In this document: piece after piece, positions 32,128 through 43,099 of the stretch
Layout: each line of letters starts with the position of its first letter
Position numbering within the stretch: position 1 is the first letter of the stretch
Origin: Trichobilharzia szidati
Taxonomy: Eukaryota; Platyhelminthes; Trematoda; Strigeidida; Schistosomatidae
Assembly (NCBI GenBank): GCA_944472155.2
Contig: OX235273.1
Coordinates: 89,522,793-89,586,792, forward strand
Direction of reading: 5' to 3'
DNA: 64,000 nt
Program-made: the position numbers and the translations under genes
The notes under the pieces: model-generated
What the model saw: the letters and a program-made list of their open reading frames with translations, nothing else
Database searches by the model: none
Told to the model about the DNA's origin: nothing

Positions 32128-33146
32128 ACCAGACATGTATTATTATTATTATTGTTCCCTGGGTTCCTAGTGGAACATAGGGCTTCAACTGCACGTCTCC
32201 ACTTGCTTCTGTCTTCTGCTGTACTTTTCACCTGCATCCATGTTAGTCCATATTGTTTCAGCTCCTCTTCACACGATCTCCTCCATGTCACCCTTGGACG
32301 TCCCACTCGCCGCTTCCCTTTCGGGTTCCACTCGAGCAATGGCCTGACGCGCGATGTCACTCAGCGGCCTCCTCAGCGAGTGTCCAATCCATCTCCACTT
32401 TCTCCTGCATATTTGTTGTTGGCGATTGGTTCTTGTTTTGTTTGTTCCCATAGTTTCTTGTTGGTTCTTGTTCTTTCCGGCCATCTGATCTTGAGTATAG
32501 AACGAAGACAGTTGTTGATAAAGGTCTGCAACCTGTTGAAAATATTCTTCGTGACCCGCCAAGTTTCTGATCCGTATAGCAAAAGTGACTTGACGTTTGT
32601 ATTGAAAATCCGAATTTTGTTGTTGATGCTGAGTTGAGTGACAAAGATTTCCAGATTGGTTTCAGGTTGATGAATGTGTTTCTCGCCTTCCCGATTCTCG
32701 ATTTGACATCCTCATCCGTTCCTCCTGTAGTTGAGACAATGCTCCCTAGATAAGTGAATGAAGTAACCTCTTTCAAATCTCTCCCGTTGGTGGTGATTGG
32801 CGCTGGATGTTGCTGCTGCTGTTGTTGTTGTTGTTGGTTGGTCATTTTCATAACCTCCGTCTTGTCTATGTTCACCTGGAGTCCTGTCTTTGCAGCTTCT
32901 TTGACCAGTTTGTCGATTTTCGCTTGTAAGTCTTCGATTTTGTGTGACATCAAACATAAATCATCCGCGAAATCCAGGTCTTCTAGGTTCTTCACGTCGG
33001 TCCAGAAAATCCATATCTTCTCGTTTCCTATTGTCTGACGCATAATCCAGTCCACCACAATTAGGAATATCATTGGTGATAATAAGCACCCTTGTCTGAC
33101 TCCTGTGTTTACTCCAAACGCCTCGCTGAGTTTTACCAGACATGTA
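32128..33146 (-). mobile_element. RTE retrotransposon, 5'-truncated within the RT, perfect 12-bp target duplication
   Basis: A 995-bp element between ACCAGACATGTA at 32128-32139 and 33135-33146. It starts inside the RT just before motif B and runs to the (AAT)n tail. It is the longest young RTE copy in the window. Subfamily: the tail reads GGAACCCAGGGAAC rather than GGAATTAAAGGA as at 3.7 and 17.4 kb, so two subfamilies were active. Confidence 0.93.
32150..33134 (-). pseudogene. RTE reverse transcriptase, C-terminal half, frameshifted
   Basis: In order on the minus strand: motif B (GV..GVRQGCLLSP-type, across a frame change near 33090), the catalytic region DLDFADDLCLMS, LQVNIDKTEVMKM, a run of eight or nine glutamines, VTSFTYLGSIVSTTGG, DEDVKSRIGKARN, then [19 protein letters not shown] and WIGHSLRRP in a second frame, and the basic C-terminus RRVGRPRVTWRRSCEE in a third. 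At least three frame breaks. FADD is the RTE form of the catalytic YXDD box. Confidence 0.9.
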
Positions 33147-34240
33147 CAAAACTTTATTTAAATATGATACACTTATATGGTCTTCAATATGTTAAACGGA
33201 ATAAAGTGAATTATAATATCATCTCTTGTTTACTGATAATCACAGATGATTCTATTGATTGGTTTAGACAATATCATACAAATCTGAGTTAGTCTGGTCA
33301 TAACAGACAAAAATCAATATTAGCATGTTTCAAATTCATTGCTATTATCTAAGTTATAATAACAGTTTGTGTCATATGTCTATTGTGCATGTAAATGAGA
33401 CAGGAGAGTTCAATTTTAGTTCTTAAATATTTCACTGTCACTCTTAATGTTCTCAAAGCTTCACTAACGAGAAAAATAGTTGGGGCTTATTGAAAGAACT
33501 GTATTCTGAAAGCTGGAGATCGAAGATCAGCACACTTATTTCTTTAGGCTTGTACCAATGAAGTATAAGTGCGATTTGATCAAATCTTCAACATTTAGAG
33601 ATTGAGTAAGGACATTTTAGGCGATAAAAGATTTTTCTGGAAGTACATAAAAGCTAGCGTGGCTTATAACGGTCTCATGTAAACTGGTAAGAGTAACGGA
33701 TAAAACGCTTATTTTTACGAGTTTGTTTTTTCGAATTTGACCACGGATCGATATCATTTGAAGAAAAATGGGGGGAGGGGTTCTATCCCTCTTTCTAATC
33801 AAGACGAAATAAGGTACATTATATTTCTTACATCTGTTCCTGTCTTTCGGTGGTTAACCGATGTTAGCATCATGAAGACAGTAATATTGTCTTCAGTTTT
33901 ACAAACCACACACTTAAGATATTATGTTATGCATTTCGTCTACGTCTTCTACATGGCTATAAGACGAAGCCAGCACTTTGTATTTAGGGAGAACATGCTT
34001 AGGCGTCGCTTCTCCCTTAACCATCGTTAGGCTAAATATTGTGCTCCTCTCCAAAGGGTTTTCTTTTTACTTAACCTTCTTCCTTCTTTTTCTTTCTGTT
34101 TGAATAATTTTAGTCACAATGTTGTATAATTTATATCATACCTTCTAAAGTCTTTCAAGTACCATCTAGTTTCTCTAACATATAGATACCAGTAGACTTT
34201 CTGAAACATTATTAGTGATATTATTTCCTTTATCTTATAG
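33147..34240. other. no recognised feature
   Basis: 1.1 kb; nothing recognised. The frame at 33737-34030 has no motif I know. Confidence 0.4.
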
Positions 34241-34798
34241 GGAATGCGAGAAACGCATTCATCAACCTGAAACCAATGTGGAAATCTTCGTCACTCAGCC
34301 TGCATCAACAACAAAATTCGGATTTTCAATACAAACGCCAAGTCAGTCAGTTCTTCTTTACGGATCAGAAACTTGGTGGGTCACAAAGAATATTTCCAAC
34401 AGCCTGTTGCAGACCTTTATCACCAGCTGTCTTCGCTCTATACTGAAGATCAGATGGCCGGAAAGAATCACAAACAAGAAAGTATGGGAACAAACAAAAC
34501 AAGAACCAATCGCCCAACAAATATGCAGGAGAAAGTGGAGATGGATTGGACACTCGCTGAGGAGGCCACTGGGTGACATGGCGCGTCAGGCCATAGCTCG
34601 AGTGGAACTTGAAAGGGAAGTGGCGAGTGGGACGTCAGTGCAAGGGTGACATGGAGGAGATCGTGTGAAGAGGAGTTGAAACAGTATGGACTAACATGGA
34701 CGCAGGTGAAAAGTACAGCAGAAGACAGAAGCAAGTGGAGACGTGTAGTTGAAGCTCCATGTTCCACTAGGAACCCCAGGGAACAATAATAATAATAA
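34241..34798 (+). mobile_element. RTE 3' end fragment
   Basis: The plus strand starts within AATGCGAGAAACGCATTCAT (the IGKARN..F region), then [67 protein letters not shown] and the tail CCATGTTCCACTAGGAACCC plus (AAT)n. Same subfamily as 32.1-33.1 kb. Two or three frame breaks. No EN or RT catalytic residues. I could not find a target duplication. Confidence 0.87.
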
Positions 34799-35189
34799 AC
34801 GTCAATCACTTCACATATTAAATTTTTCATGATGAGTTATTCATCGTAGTATTACTACCTTCTGTTTAATAAATACTAACCTTTTACTTGCAACTCTCCA
34901 AATACAATCTATAACCCTGAATTCATCTATTCTCCAAGACAAAAGTATGTCTCGCTCGTAGGACTTTGAAATAATGGAGGAGGTTTATAGCTCAGGTGGA
35001 TGATTTTGATTTAGTTGTGTTCTCTGAGCTGGTCGATTTAATTGCGAGGCTGTCGTTATCCTTATAGACAACATCGTCAGTGTAGGTTTCATCATGAAGT
35101 GGAATCATTTGAAATTTCAATGAATGATATTTACTTGTATGTCCTGACAACCATTGTCGTGACTAGTTGTTAATTTGCGTCTCTATCGA

Positions 35190-36189
35190 TCATTTTAATT
35201 GATTTGAAATTTGAACTTTCCTGTCATGTGATATATTTTGTATTAGTTGGTAAATTTGGTCTATAGTAATGTGTTTGTTAATCTCTGATTCATTTGAGTA
35301 CGAGGCTTTTAGAAATTCCCTGACATTTTTGGTGTTTCCTCTATTTAAGATTTCTACATTATTCCAATCAAATTCGTGTCCGCAATTATCTACATGCATC
35401 GATGTGAAAGAATACATATCATGTCTTTTCATAACAGTTGATTCATGTTGTTGGATTCGGACACGAAGAGGACGCCCACTTTGACCAATGCAATGGTTAT
35501 CGTAGCTCATACAGTTTATTTGTAAATGGTATTAATTTTATCTTCTTTTTCTGTTGGATCTTTCGGTTTGCACAATATCGAATAAAGTGATTGTGGTGGC
35601 TGGCTGGCTGGCTTGTGTGCTATGGTTATTTCAAACGGTCTTGGTATTCTAGCCCTTATTTCAGAGATATTTTTTATATATAACAGAGTAAATTTCTTTG
35701 GGTCTGTGATGATGGTTTCTTGTTGGTGTTGTGAATTGAAGTTATACACTTTTTGATGAAATTGTGTGGGTATTCATTCTTTTTGAAGGTAGATAGCAGG
35801 TATTTTTGTTCCATTGTCTCCAGCATTGGAGTGCTACAGTGTATTTGGACTCTTTCAGACAATGTCTACACGCAGTTTCTTTTGTTAGTAATTGGGTTAT
35901 TACTAATATAGTTGAGTGTTTGGTCTGTGTGAGTTGATTTTCTGTATACTTGTGTTTCTAAATTTCCTGTGTTAATTCTCTTGATCAAGACATCTAAGAA
36001 TGGAATTTTGTTGCTGAATTCTTCTTTTTTTGTGAATTTAATGTCTTCAGTTATATTGTTTGTTAATTTGTGAGTGTATTTCAATTCCTTTCTTTTAATT
36101 ATTACGAATGTATCATCAACATAACGTACCCAGATTATTATATTATTGTTTCCTTTAATTTCTAGAGGAACATAGGGCTTCATACCCAC
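35190..36189 (-). pseudogene. PLE-2 RT motif C to GIY-YIG endonuclease, frameshifted
   Basis: Segments in order: WVRYVDDTFVIIKR (catalytic aspartates), DIKFTKKEEFSNKIPFLDVL, YRKSTHTDQTLNYISNNP, then a shifted frame with ERVQIHC, LLSTFKKNEYPHNFI, FTLLYIKNISEIRARI, a further shift, and CMSYDNHCIGQSGRPLRVR, the GIY-YIG core in which YIG reads CIG, ending NVREFLKASYSNESEI. The arginine of the GIY-YIG core is present; the first tyrosine of YIG is C. At least two frameshifts. Confidence 0.85.
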
Positions 36190-36979
36190 GTCTCCATTGC
36201 GTTCGGTTCTCTGCCAACGTTTTCACCTGGCTCCTCGTCTGCTCACATGCTTTCATCTCCTCTTCGCATGACCTCCTCCATGTCACCCTCACACTGACGA
36301 CCAACTCGCCGCTTCCCGTTCGGGTTCCACTCAAGCGATGGTCTGGCGTGTGATGTCACTTGATGGTTTTCTCAGAGTATGGCCAATCCACCTCCATTTC
36401 TTCCTGCAGATTTGTTGCACAATCAGTTTCTGGTTGGTTCGCTCCCTGTTACTGATCTTTTCTGGCCGGCCATCTGATCTTGAGTAGTGTTGCGCGAAGA
36501 CAGCTGTTGATGAAAGTCTGTAGTTTGTTCGAAGTGCCCTTCGTGACGCGCCAAGTCTCTGATCCGTATAGTAGCACTGACTTCACATTGGAGTTGAAAA
36601 TCCGGATTTTATTTTCGTTTTCATGCTGAGTGCTGTTGACCTCCATACAGACTTGAGAGAAATGAAAGCTTGCCTTGCTTTCCCGATCCTCGCTTTGGTA
36701 TCCTCATTAGTTCCGCCTGTAGTTGAAACGATGCTTCCCATGTAGGTAAAGGAGGTTGCTTCTTTCAGATTTCTTCCATTTATGCTGATTGTTGTCTGTT
36801 GTTGTTGCTGTTGCTGTTGGCCAGGAATCTTCATCACCTCTGTTTTCTTTATGTTCACATGAAGTCCTATCTTTGATGCTTCTTCTGCCAACTTGTTGCT
36901 TTTCACTTGCATGTCTTCCAGTTTGTGGGAAATCAGACATATATCATCGGCGAAGTCCACATCCTCCAAGTTTTTTGTG
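36144..36979 (-). mobile_element. RTE 3' part inserted in PLE-2
   Basis: The minus strand carries EDVDFADDICLISHKLEDMQ (RT motif C), GLHVNIKKTEVMKI, eight glutamines, SFTYMGSIVSTTGGTNEDTK, ARIGKARQAF, RIFNSNVKSVLLYGSETW and the tail with (AAT)n at its left edge. It interrupts the PLE-2 frame just upstream of WVRYVDD. I found no clear target duplication. It is younger than the PLE. Confidence 0.88.
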
Positions 36980-37248
36980 TGGGTACATCATTCTAATATT
37001 TGAATAACAGCTTCAGCTATGAATCCTGACATGGGCGATCGTATTGCAGTTCCTTTTATCTGTTCGTATATTTGATTACTGAATTGGAAGTACCTTTTAA
37101 GACATAATGCTGTGAAATCTATCGAAATTGAACATTGTGTTTTTGTGTTTTTATCGTTGTATAGTAGTTGTTGTTTAGTTTCTTTTGTTAGTTTTAGACC
37201 GATTGAAGTGTATAGTGCTATGACATCAAAGGAAATACCAAAATTGTT
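36980..37248 (-). pseudogene. PLE-2 RT motifs A to B, upstream of the RTE insertion
   Basis: One frame reading SFDVIALYTSIGLKL (motif A), KETKQQLLYNDKN, FQFSNQIYEQIKGTAIRSPM (motif B region, where related elements have a GxPMGSP-type string) and SGFIAEAVIQILE. This is the part separated from YVDD by the RTE. Motif B has R in place of the usual G, so the copy was probably dead or dying. Confidence 0.82.
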
Positions 37249-37600
37249 AGAGAATTTCTAAAAGCCTCGTACTCAAATGAATCAGAGATTAACAAACATA
37301 TTACTATAGACCAAATTCACCAACTAATACAAAATATATCACATGACAAGAAAGTTCAAATTTCAAGTCAATTGAAATGGTCGATAGAGACGTAAATTAA
37401 CAACTAGTCACGACAATGGTTGTCAGGACATACAAATAAATAAATAAATTCATTCATTGAAATTTCAAATGATTCCACTTCATGATGAAACCTACACTGA
37501 CGATGTTGTCTATAAGGATAACGAAAGCTTCGCAATAAAATCAATCAACTTAGAGAACACAATTAAATCAAAATCATCTATTCTCCTTCCATATATATTA
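37228..37600 (+). repeat. right inverted arm of PLE-2
   Basis: A plus-strand copy of the PLE-2 3' end: the C-terminal codons (FLKASYSNESEINKHIT, NISHDKKVQISS), stop, then the 3' region with CGACAATGGTTGTCAGGACA, (AAATA)-rich sequence and the TDDVVYKDNESFAI segment. A short (AAAT)n run at 37434-37448 expands relative to the left arm. Confidence 0.82.
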
Positions 37601-37770
37601 CATGAATTTATTGTGACTAGTCATCATCTTCATCCATTTCGAGCTCTTTATTGATTGCATTCAACCCTTCACGTCTGTCTTTTAGGTACTATTTATCATG
37701 TCACCCTACAGCTTGAAACTAACCTGATTCTAAATCAGTAATCACGTCCAACGTTAAACTGTATCCACCG

Positions 37771-38405
37771 TATATCTTACTTACTTACTTTAATTCGGCT
37801 ATCTCCTACGGGAGGATGAGCCGGCTTCATGAACATCAAGAGTTCGTGAAGTTTCATGGGAATTTGGTACGAGTGATGTCCCCAGAATCGCTCGGCCTTT
37901 TGTTTGAGAGTGCAGCTCTAGCCTTTACACAACCAAGTGTGACCTACAAGGCAGTAGGAGTGGAGTAGGGAGTCCACTATCCATTGGCAGCCGTGACCGG
38001 AGTTCGGTTCATACGCCTTTTTGAATGGGGCCAGACATCCAGGACATCCAACAAGCCCTTTGTCCATACGTCTGCCGGTGAGCTTCAGTGAGCTTCATAC
38101 GCCAGTCGTTGGAGGTTTAGAATCAGGGTTTAGCCATCTCCCCTAGACTGTCATCCAGTAGACAGTCAACCCGGTGAAGAGCGCCGGGCATTCGCTTTCG
38201 CTCTCTCACTTTGGTGAAAAACACCTCCGCCACATGAAGGCAGTGAGTAGAACTTCCTCAGGAGAGGCTATGTAAGACGCCCGGTCATATGGGAGCATTT
38301 CAAGAGGTGTGCGGAGGGGTGGCCAACCCGCAGCGCAAGGCACCCACCCCCGACCATCCTGAGGCATTGGAGGCCACTGTATATCTGCCCGGCTATTATT
38401 ATTAT
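37771..38405 (-). repeat. GC-rich dispersed repeat of unknown class
   Basis: About 635 bp clearly richer in G and C than its surroundings. The left edge is CTTACTTACTT, on the minus strand a (AAGT)n-like tail; the right edge is CCCGGC followed by (TAT)n. Contains GAGCCGGCTTCATGAACATC and CCCACCCCCGACCATCCTGA. No protein motif I know in any frame. The short tandem tail suggests a retroposed sequence on the minus strand. It might be the untranslated end of a LINE not otherwise present here. Confidence 0.55.
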
Positions 38406-39439
38406 TTTGATAAAAATTTTTATTTAATAACAACTGTAACAACCTGAAGGAAATTTATTGACAAGAATATTTTTTGTCCTCACCGACTTTCAATTCGTGA
38501 TAAAGAGAATATTTGAAATTCTAAGCAGTTGATGTTAATTAAAAATCAATAACATGCCTTTAAAGTTCATTTAGGTTTGATAAAATGAAAGCAGATGCTT
38601 ATATTACATCATCGCACCAATGAAACTTGAAATGTACTTCATTGTCGTTTTGTCAGTAATTAAGATGATGCTAAAAAAAAGTAAGAATTCACTGAAGCTC
38701 TTGAATTTCTCTATGTATAAAACAGGCATTTTGCAGTTGGGATGGATATTAGACTATTGTAAAATACAGGAGTTAGATATTAGGAACTCCTAGTTTCTTC
38801 CAATAGTCCTTCACTACACTATCATTTATCTAGTTCATTAGGTAGTAAGGGTAAATATTTTGGAGAATCAAATTACTGAAAATGAAAAACTTTACTGGAG
38901 CATTCCCTGGTAAAACTGAATTTTTGACAAAATAAACGAAGACATGCTGCGAAACTTTTACAGCGGACTACTTAAATTACCGGGCTACGTGAGTTTCTAT
39001 CCAGCGTAGTGTATAAACGTCTCTCCATTTCTTATGGTTCTGATAATCTAATTATGTATTTGGATCACTTTATGAACTACACGCACACTTTTAACTAGCT
39101 TTTCACGTAGTCGTGTGCACTTTTTCTAAGGATTTGCAGGATGAATGTAGCTGAGAATTGAAGCTTGCTTCAGATGGAACAACACTGAGTCACATAATAT
39201 GGTGTTATTTACTATTTTACTCGAAGATCCTGTACAAAGAGGAAACATTTTGCAATTAAATATGCTGAGAATTCTGTACTGTGTGTTAACATAATGTCCA
39301 TAATAAAGCTATTATTATTATTATTGATAATCTGGCAGTATACGAATACCAGGTGGAGGCTGGCCTAGATGTTCGAAAAGTGTTTATGACAAGGAGTTTT
39401 ATATCTGATTAAAAATGCCCATAAAAAATTTCAAAAGAA
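38406..39439. other. no recognised feature
   Basis: 1 kb; (ATT)n at about 39308-39324, otherwise nothing recognised. Confidence 0.4.
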
Positions 39440-39447
39440 TTGACACG

Positions 39448-39488
39448 GAACAAAGAGTACTCTTTTCGATAAATTCATCATCAGGTTC
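39448..39488 (-). ncRNA. hammerhead motif in PLE-1 3' end, extra base before stem II
   Basis: Minus strand: GAAC (stem I), CTGATGA (core), an extra T, GA/TC weak stem II around ATTTA, GAA, stem III AAGAGT/ACTCTT with no loop, T at the cleavage site, GTTC. The extra T arises from a TGA repeat (CTGATGATGA) and would unseat stem II. Confidence 0.65.
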
Positions 39489-39649
39489 TACAATTATATA
39501 TACATTATAATGAATGAATGAATTAGTCTTATGAACGACATTAATGTTTAAATAACATCAAATCAATAATATTGATAAATTACAGCTGAACAGCATCAAC
39601 ATAAAATAAGTTGAATGTCAGGAGAATTAGGAAAGTTAATAGTACAAAT

Positions 39650-39958
39650 TCATGAGTTTATAGTCTCTACTGAGGGCCAGGGCAGTAGTAGGGGCTGGAC
39701 TTGTTTCTTTTGGACACAGAGCACTGGTTGTTTGGGGCGAATTGCAATAGCCTCTGCTGTTTGGAGCATGCGGTGCTTCGACGATTTTGGTAGTTTGTTA
39801 GGCACCCGGTATATTATAGAGAAGGATTCTTCTATGCTGGCTTTGTGACCGGTTTGCACCAGATGGTCTAATATCGAGCTGTTAATAGTTTTAACTACAC
39901 CTTTACTTAGCCATAGTGGGATATGCTCTCGAGCAACGGCCAACATAACTCGCTCCAC
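39650..39958 (-). pseudogene. PLE-1 GIY-YIG C-terminal segment
   Basis: Frame with EHIPLWLSKG, SSILDHLVQTGHKASIEESF, RMLQTAEAIAIRPKQP, and QKKQVQPLLLPWPS. It aligns with residues downstream of the YIG core in the 26.2-kb copy (TAEAIGIR, QKKFVQP). The frame is open to its end, so this is one of the less damaged C-termini, but the nuclease core itself is not included. The histidines in EH and GH belong to the conserved PLE endonuclease region. Confidence 0.82.
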
Positions 39959-39960
39959 AA

Positions 39961-40473
39961 GCGCAGTTGAATTGATAGATACAATTTGAAGTGGCTAGTC
40001 TAGGTACTTCATCTTTCAATCGAGGTAGCACCATCGGTCTGTATATCTGTATAAATATATATATTAATGTCAGTTAGTCAACCTGCTGTACTACTGTGAT
40101 ATATGTGAAGAAACTACATTTTATTTGACTACTACTAGTTGAAAACTTACAGGCGCCTACACATGTGATACTGATGTGAATTTTGGTATTGTGGTTTCAT
40201 ATCAATCAGATATCTGTCTTAGTGTTCACTATTTGATTTCTATATTTTGAGTGAAAATCGTTGAAGTCACTTTAGATACACTACGTTATTCAGTTTTTCA
40301 CCCTCTTCTGACACCTTAATCTGCTACTAGCTGTAAGTAAACGCTTATTCACTGCAATGTTCGTTGTCATTTTCGTAACACTAGTAAATAATACCTTCAA
40401 TATTTCACACAGACCATATTAAATGAAAATTTTTCCGTCTTCTAATAAGTGTTTTACAGAATTTAATTGGTGG
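39961..40473. other. no recognised feature
   Basis: Nothing recognised. Confidence 0.35.
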
Positions 40474-40613
40474 ATGATGACTAGCAGTGGAATCCAGGAT
40501 GTGCATTTCGTCCTATTTTGGACTCGTCAATTGGATGTACTTGCGTTCCTCAGTGAGTGACGAGTCCCAAATAGGACAAATGCACATCCTGGATTCCACT
40601 GCTAGTCATCATT
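40474..40613. repeat. inverted pair of Sm-alpha-like hammerhead sequences
   Basis: Arms of 56 bp (40474-40529 and 40558-40613) separated by 28 bp. Each holds an Sm-alpha-type hammerhead 3' part: GACGAGTCC, AATAGGAC, ATGCACAT and CCTGGATTCCACTGCTAG. In the left (minus) copy the core reads TTGACGA (C3 is T) and GAA is intact. In the right (plus) copy the G before AA is lost. Both are therefore expected to be inactive. tRNA-like heads are missing. Confidence 0.85.
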
Positions 40614-41559
40614 CACCAGGCATTGTCGAAACATCTGCACAAGAATCCGACATGTCAACCTGAGACCGAGCACTTAGTTCCAATCAATCGACGGGAAAAT
40701 CTAAAGTTCAATTAAATATTTTACAGAATGACTGAAAATGTGATCTATGCTACTGGAATGAAGAAATTTGACCGAAAAGAAAGGGATGTGTAGACCGTTA
40801 TAAAATGTACCCGTATTTGAATCGTAGCCAATGTACACAATGTAAATATCAGAAAACATATTAGGTTAACACTAGTGCCAATAACAAATCAGGTTGAAAT
40901 ACCTAAACAATTATTTTAAAATCATGCTAATCCACCTTATTGTGTCACAGTTTCTACCCCTCAGGGAAGATATTTCTTCTATATCTAACGTACTAGTAAA
41001 AATGCATCCTTGTATAGTCATCGTAGTTTGTTAGCTTTTTATTTATAAAAAACACATTTTAAAAATTTATTTCATTGCTTTTTTTCAAAATGTTCTATCA
41101 GGAGTTTTAATCAATAACATCACTAGGTAACCAGCTATTTACGTATTCGAATTTTCAGTGATGAAATAATCTAGGATGAAAAAGTATGGCAAATAATTAA
41201 AAAAATATATAATTACTTACGTTACCTTGACGATATTAAGTTTATCATTGACTGTTCTCTTATCTCCTTATTGAAGTTAGCAGTCCATCAGTGAATTCTA
41301 CTTCTTTGAACGTTTGGAATCAAAGTGCTAATAACATCTTTGCTTACTCGTTATCAATGATATTGATCAATATTTTCAAATAAACTGAATTTCTATGTTC
41401 ATTTCATTCAAGCGAAATCACTATTATTACTGTTGGTAGTAACTGTACTAAGGAATGGAGATACAAAAGTACATCGCCTGTATCCAAAAAAATCTGAATT
41501 TTAGATAAACTAATTTTAAATGAATAGAACAACGTGTCCTTAAACTTTACTCCTGGACA
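40614..41559. other. no recognised feature
   Basis: Nothing recognised. Confidence 0.4.
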
Positions 41560-42490
41560 ATTATTTTTATTTTTACTCTAGGTTCCAAGTGAAACATGGA
41601 GCCTCAGCATTTCACTCCAAGATTGGTCATAAGCTTCATTTTCTTTTCATACGATCTTCTCCGTGTCACCCTGAGACACCCAACTAATCATTTCCTACTC
41701 TGATTTCATTCAAAGGCATGGTGCATGATGACACTCAACAATCTTCTCAGCATATAACCAGTCCATTTGTATTTCCTTCAGCATATTTGTTGGGCTATAG
41801 GTTATTGACTGCTTCGTCGCCAAGCTCCTGTACTGCCAATCCTTTCCGGCCATCAGTATGGAGCGGAGCTAGCTATTGATAAAAGTCTACAGCCTGTTAG
41901 AAATGTTTTTCGTGACGCTCCAAGTATTTGAAACATATAGAAGCACTAATTTGAAATTAGTGTTGAAAATCTGAGTCTGACATTAGACATAAATCATCCA
42001 TGAAGTCCAGATCTTCTAGAGTCTTCTTGTCTGCTCAACTTATTCCTGTCGTCTTGCTCTCCTCGGTCTACCACAATCAGGAACATCATCGTTTATAGTA
42101 GGCAGGATTGTTTTACTCTTGTCTGCACTTCGCAGGCTTCACTGACTTTCCCATCGTGGATTCCCTGACATGTGCCACTGTCATATTGCTGTTGAATGAG
42201 GTTGATAAAGATTTGGAGCATTCCGTAAGGTTGAAACAGTTTCCAAATTACTTCTCGATCACCACTGTCGAAGGACTTTTCAAATTCGATGAAGTTGAGG
42301 TAGATATATGACTACCATTCTGTGCTCTGTTCGATGGCAATGCTTAGTGTTGACATTTGATAGGCACACGTTTCTTTCCCTGAATCCAGCTTGTTCCAGG
42401 CGGGTCTTTGCATCCACAGCACCTCTATTCAGGATGACACAACCTAATATTTTGGTTGGAGTAGACAGGACCATGATTCTGCGACATTCT
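41560..42490 (-). mobile_element. old RTE copy with internal deletion
   Basis: The minus strand keeps short recognisable pieces: LEDLDFMDDLCLMS (motif C with an altered first aspartate context), the motif B area, F.KSFDSGDRE-type sequence of motif A near 42270, and the C-terminal region at 41600-41960. At about 41975-41985 the text jumps from the RIFNTN region straight to motif C, losing the thumb segment and the glutamine run. The tail near 41575 reads GGTTCCAAGTGAAACATGGA. Heavily mutated. Confidence 0.72.
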
Positions 42491-42740
42491 TGGAAAACAG
42501 ACATTCTTTTTTCATAGGAACAAATATAGTGCTCACTGACGTGTCTAAGATACTTAAGATCGGCTGATAAACAGTTTAGTCTTAATACCGAAAGATGGTA
42601 CACTCTCTTTATTGACTGATTTCGCCTTGTACCTCCTCAAGTAGTGCAAGAAATATTTTCACAATCTTTGCGCTCTAGGATCTCTTTTTTTCATACTTTT
42701 GGTTCCCCTGATAAATTTCGATAGAGAAAGAAAGACCAGA

Positions 42741-42793
42741 TTTGCGGTATAAAATGATATCATTCTATTTCGCAGGTTCTCATCAGCTGCAAA
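42741..42793 (-). ncRNA. hammerhead ribozyme in PLE-1 3' end, 10-bp loopless stem III
   Basis: Minus strand: TTTGCAG (stem I), CTGATGA, GAACCTGC (stem II reduced to G-C closure), GAA, stem III ATAGAATGAT/ATCATTTTAT as a perfect 10-bp palindrome with one G-T pair, A at the cleavage site, CCGCAAA closing stem I with one mismatch. All invariant bases are present. Confidence 0.82.
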
Positions 42794-43099
42794 CTACCTG
42801 ACAATGACATTTCATACTTCAATGCTTGAAAGGTAATAGAGAAAACATTATAAGATGAACGCATCCGGAATATAAGCATTACAATTTTTAGTTCAAGTCA
42901 CCATCAATTTATATGCTATCAAACTATGAAAATAAAGTGGGGTGGGGTGGGGTGAGAGAAGACAGAAAACAGAAAAATTTAATAAACAGTGTTAACTTAT
43001 ATGTCAACATAGCGACTGAAGAAGGTTAAAGTTCATCAAATGAAAAACTTGCTCAGCGGACTGAGCTCACTAATGTGTATGACTAATCAGTGTAATCAC

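Larger units (their letters stand above)
34950..37600 (-). mobile_element. PLE-2 Penelope-like element with inverted arms and an RTE inside
   Basis: The body lies on the minus strand from RT motif A (37248) down to the GIY-YIG end (35190). The terminal ~390 bp at 34955-35345 recur inverted at 37228-37600: for example CTAAAAGCCTCGTACTCAAA on the plus strand of the right arm has its complement on the left. An RTE copy (36144-36979) sits within the RT. The junction between body and right arm shares GGAAATACC. The layout repeats that of the PLE-1 copy at 14.3 kb in a different PLE family. Confidence 0.85.
39440..39960 (-). mobile_element. PLE-1 3' end, truncated, with hammerhead
   Basis: The last ~100 codons of a PLE-1 frame on the minus strand, then a 160-bp 3' region and a hammerhead at 39448-39488. 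The upstream edge near 39960 is abrupt. Same subfamily as the 26.2-kb element by the shared C-terminal text. Confidence 0.85.

Noticed and set aside
32754..33038. Frame with a long cysteine run on the plus strand
   Set aside because: It is the reverse of the glutamine run in the RTE reverse transcriptase.
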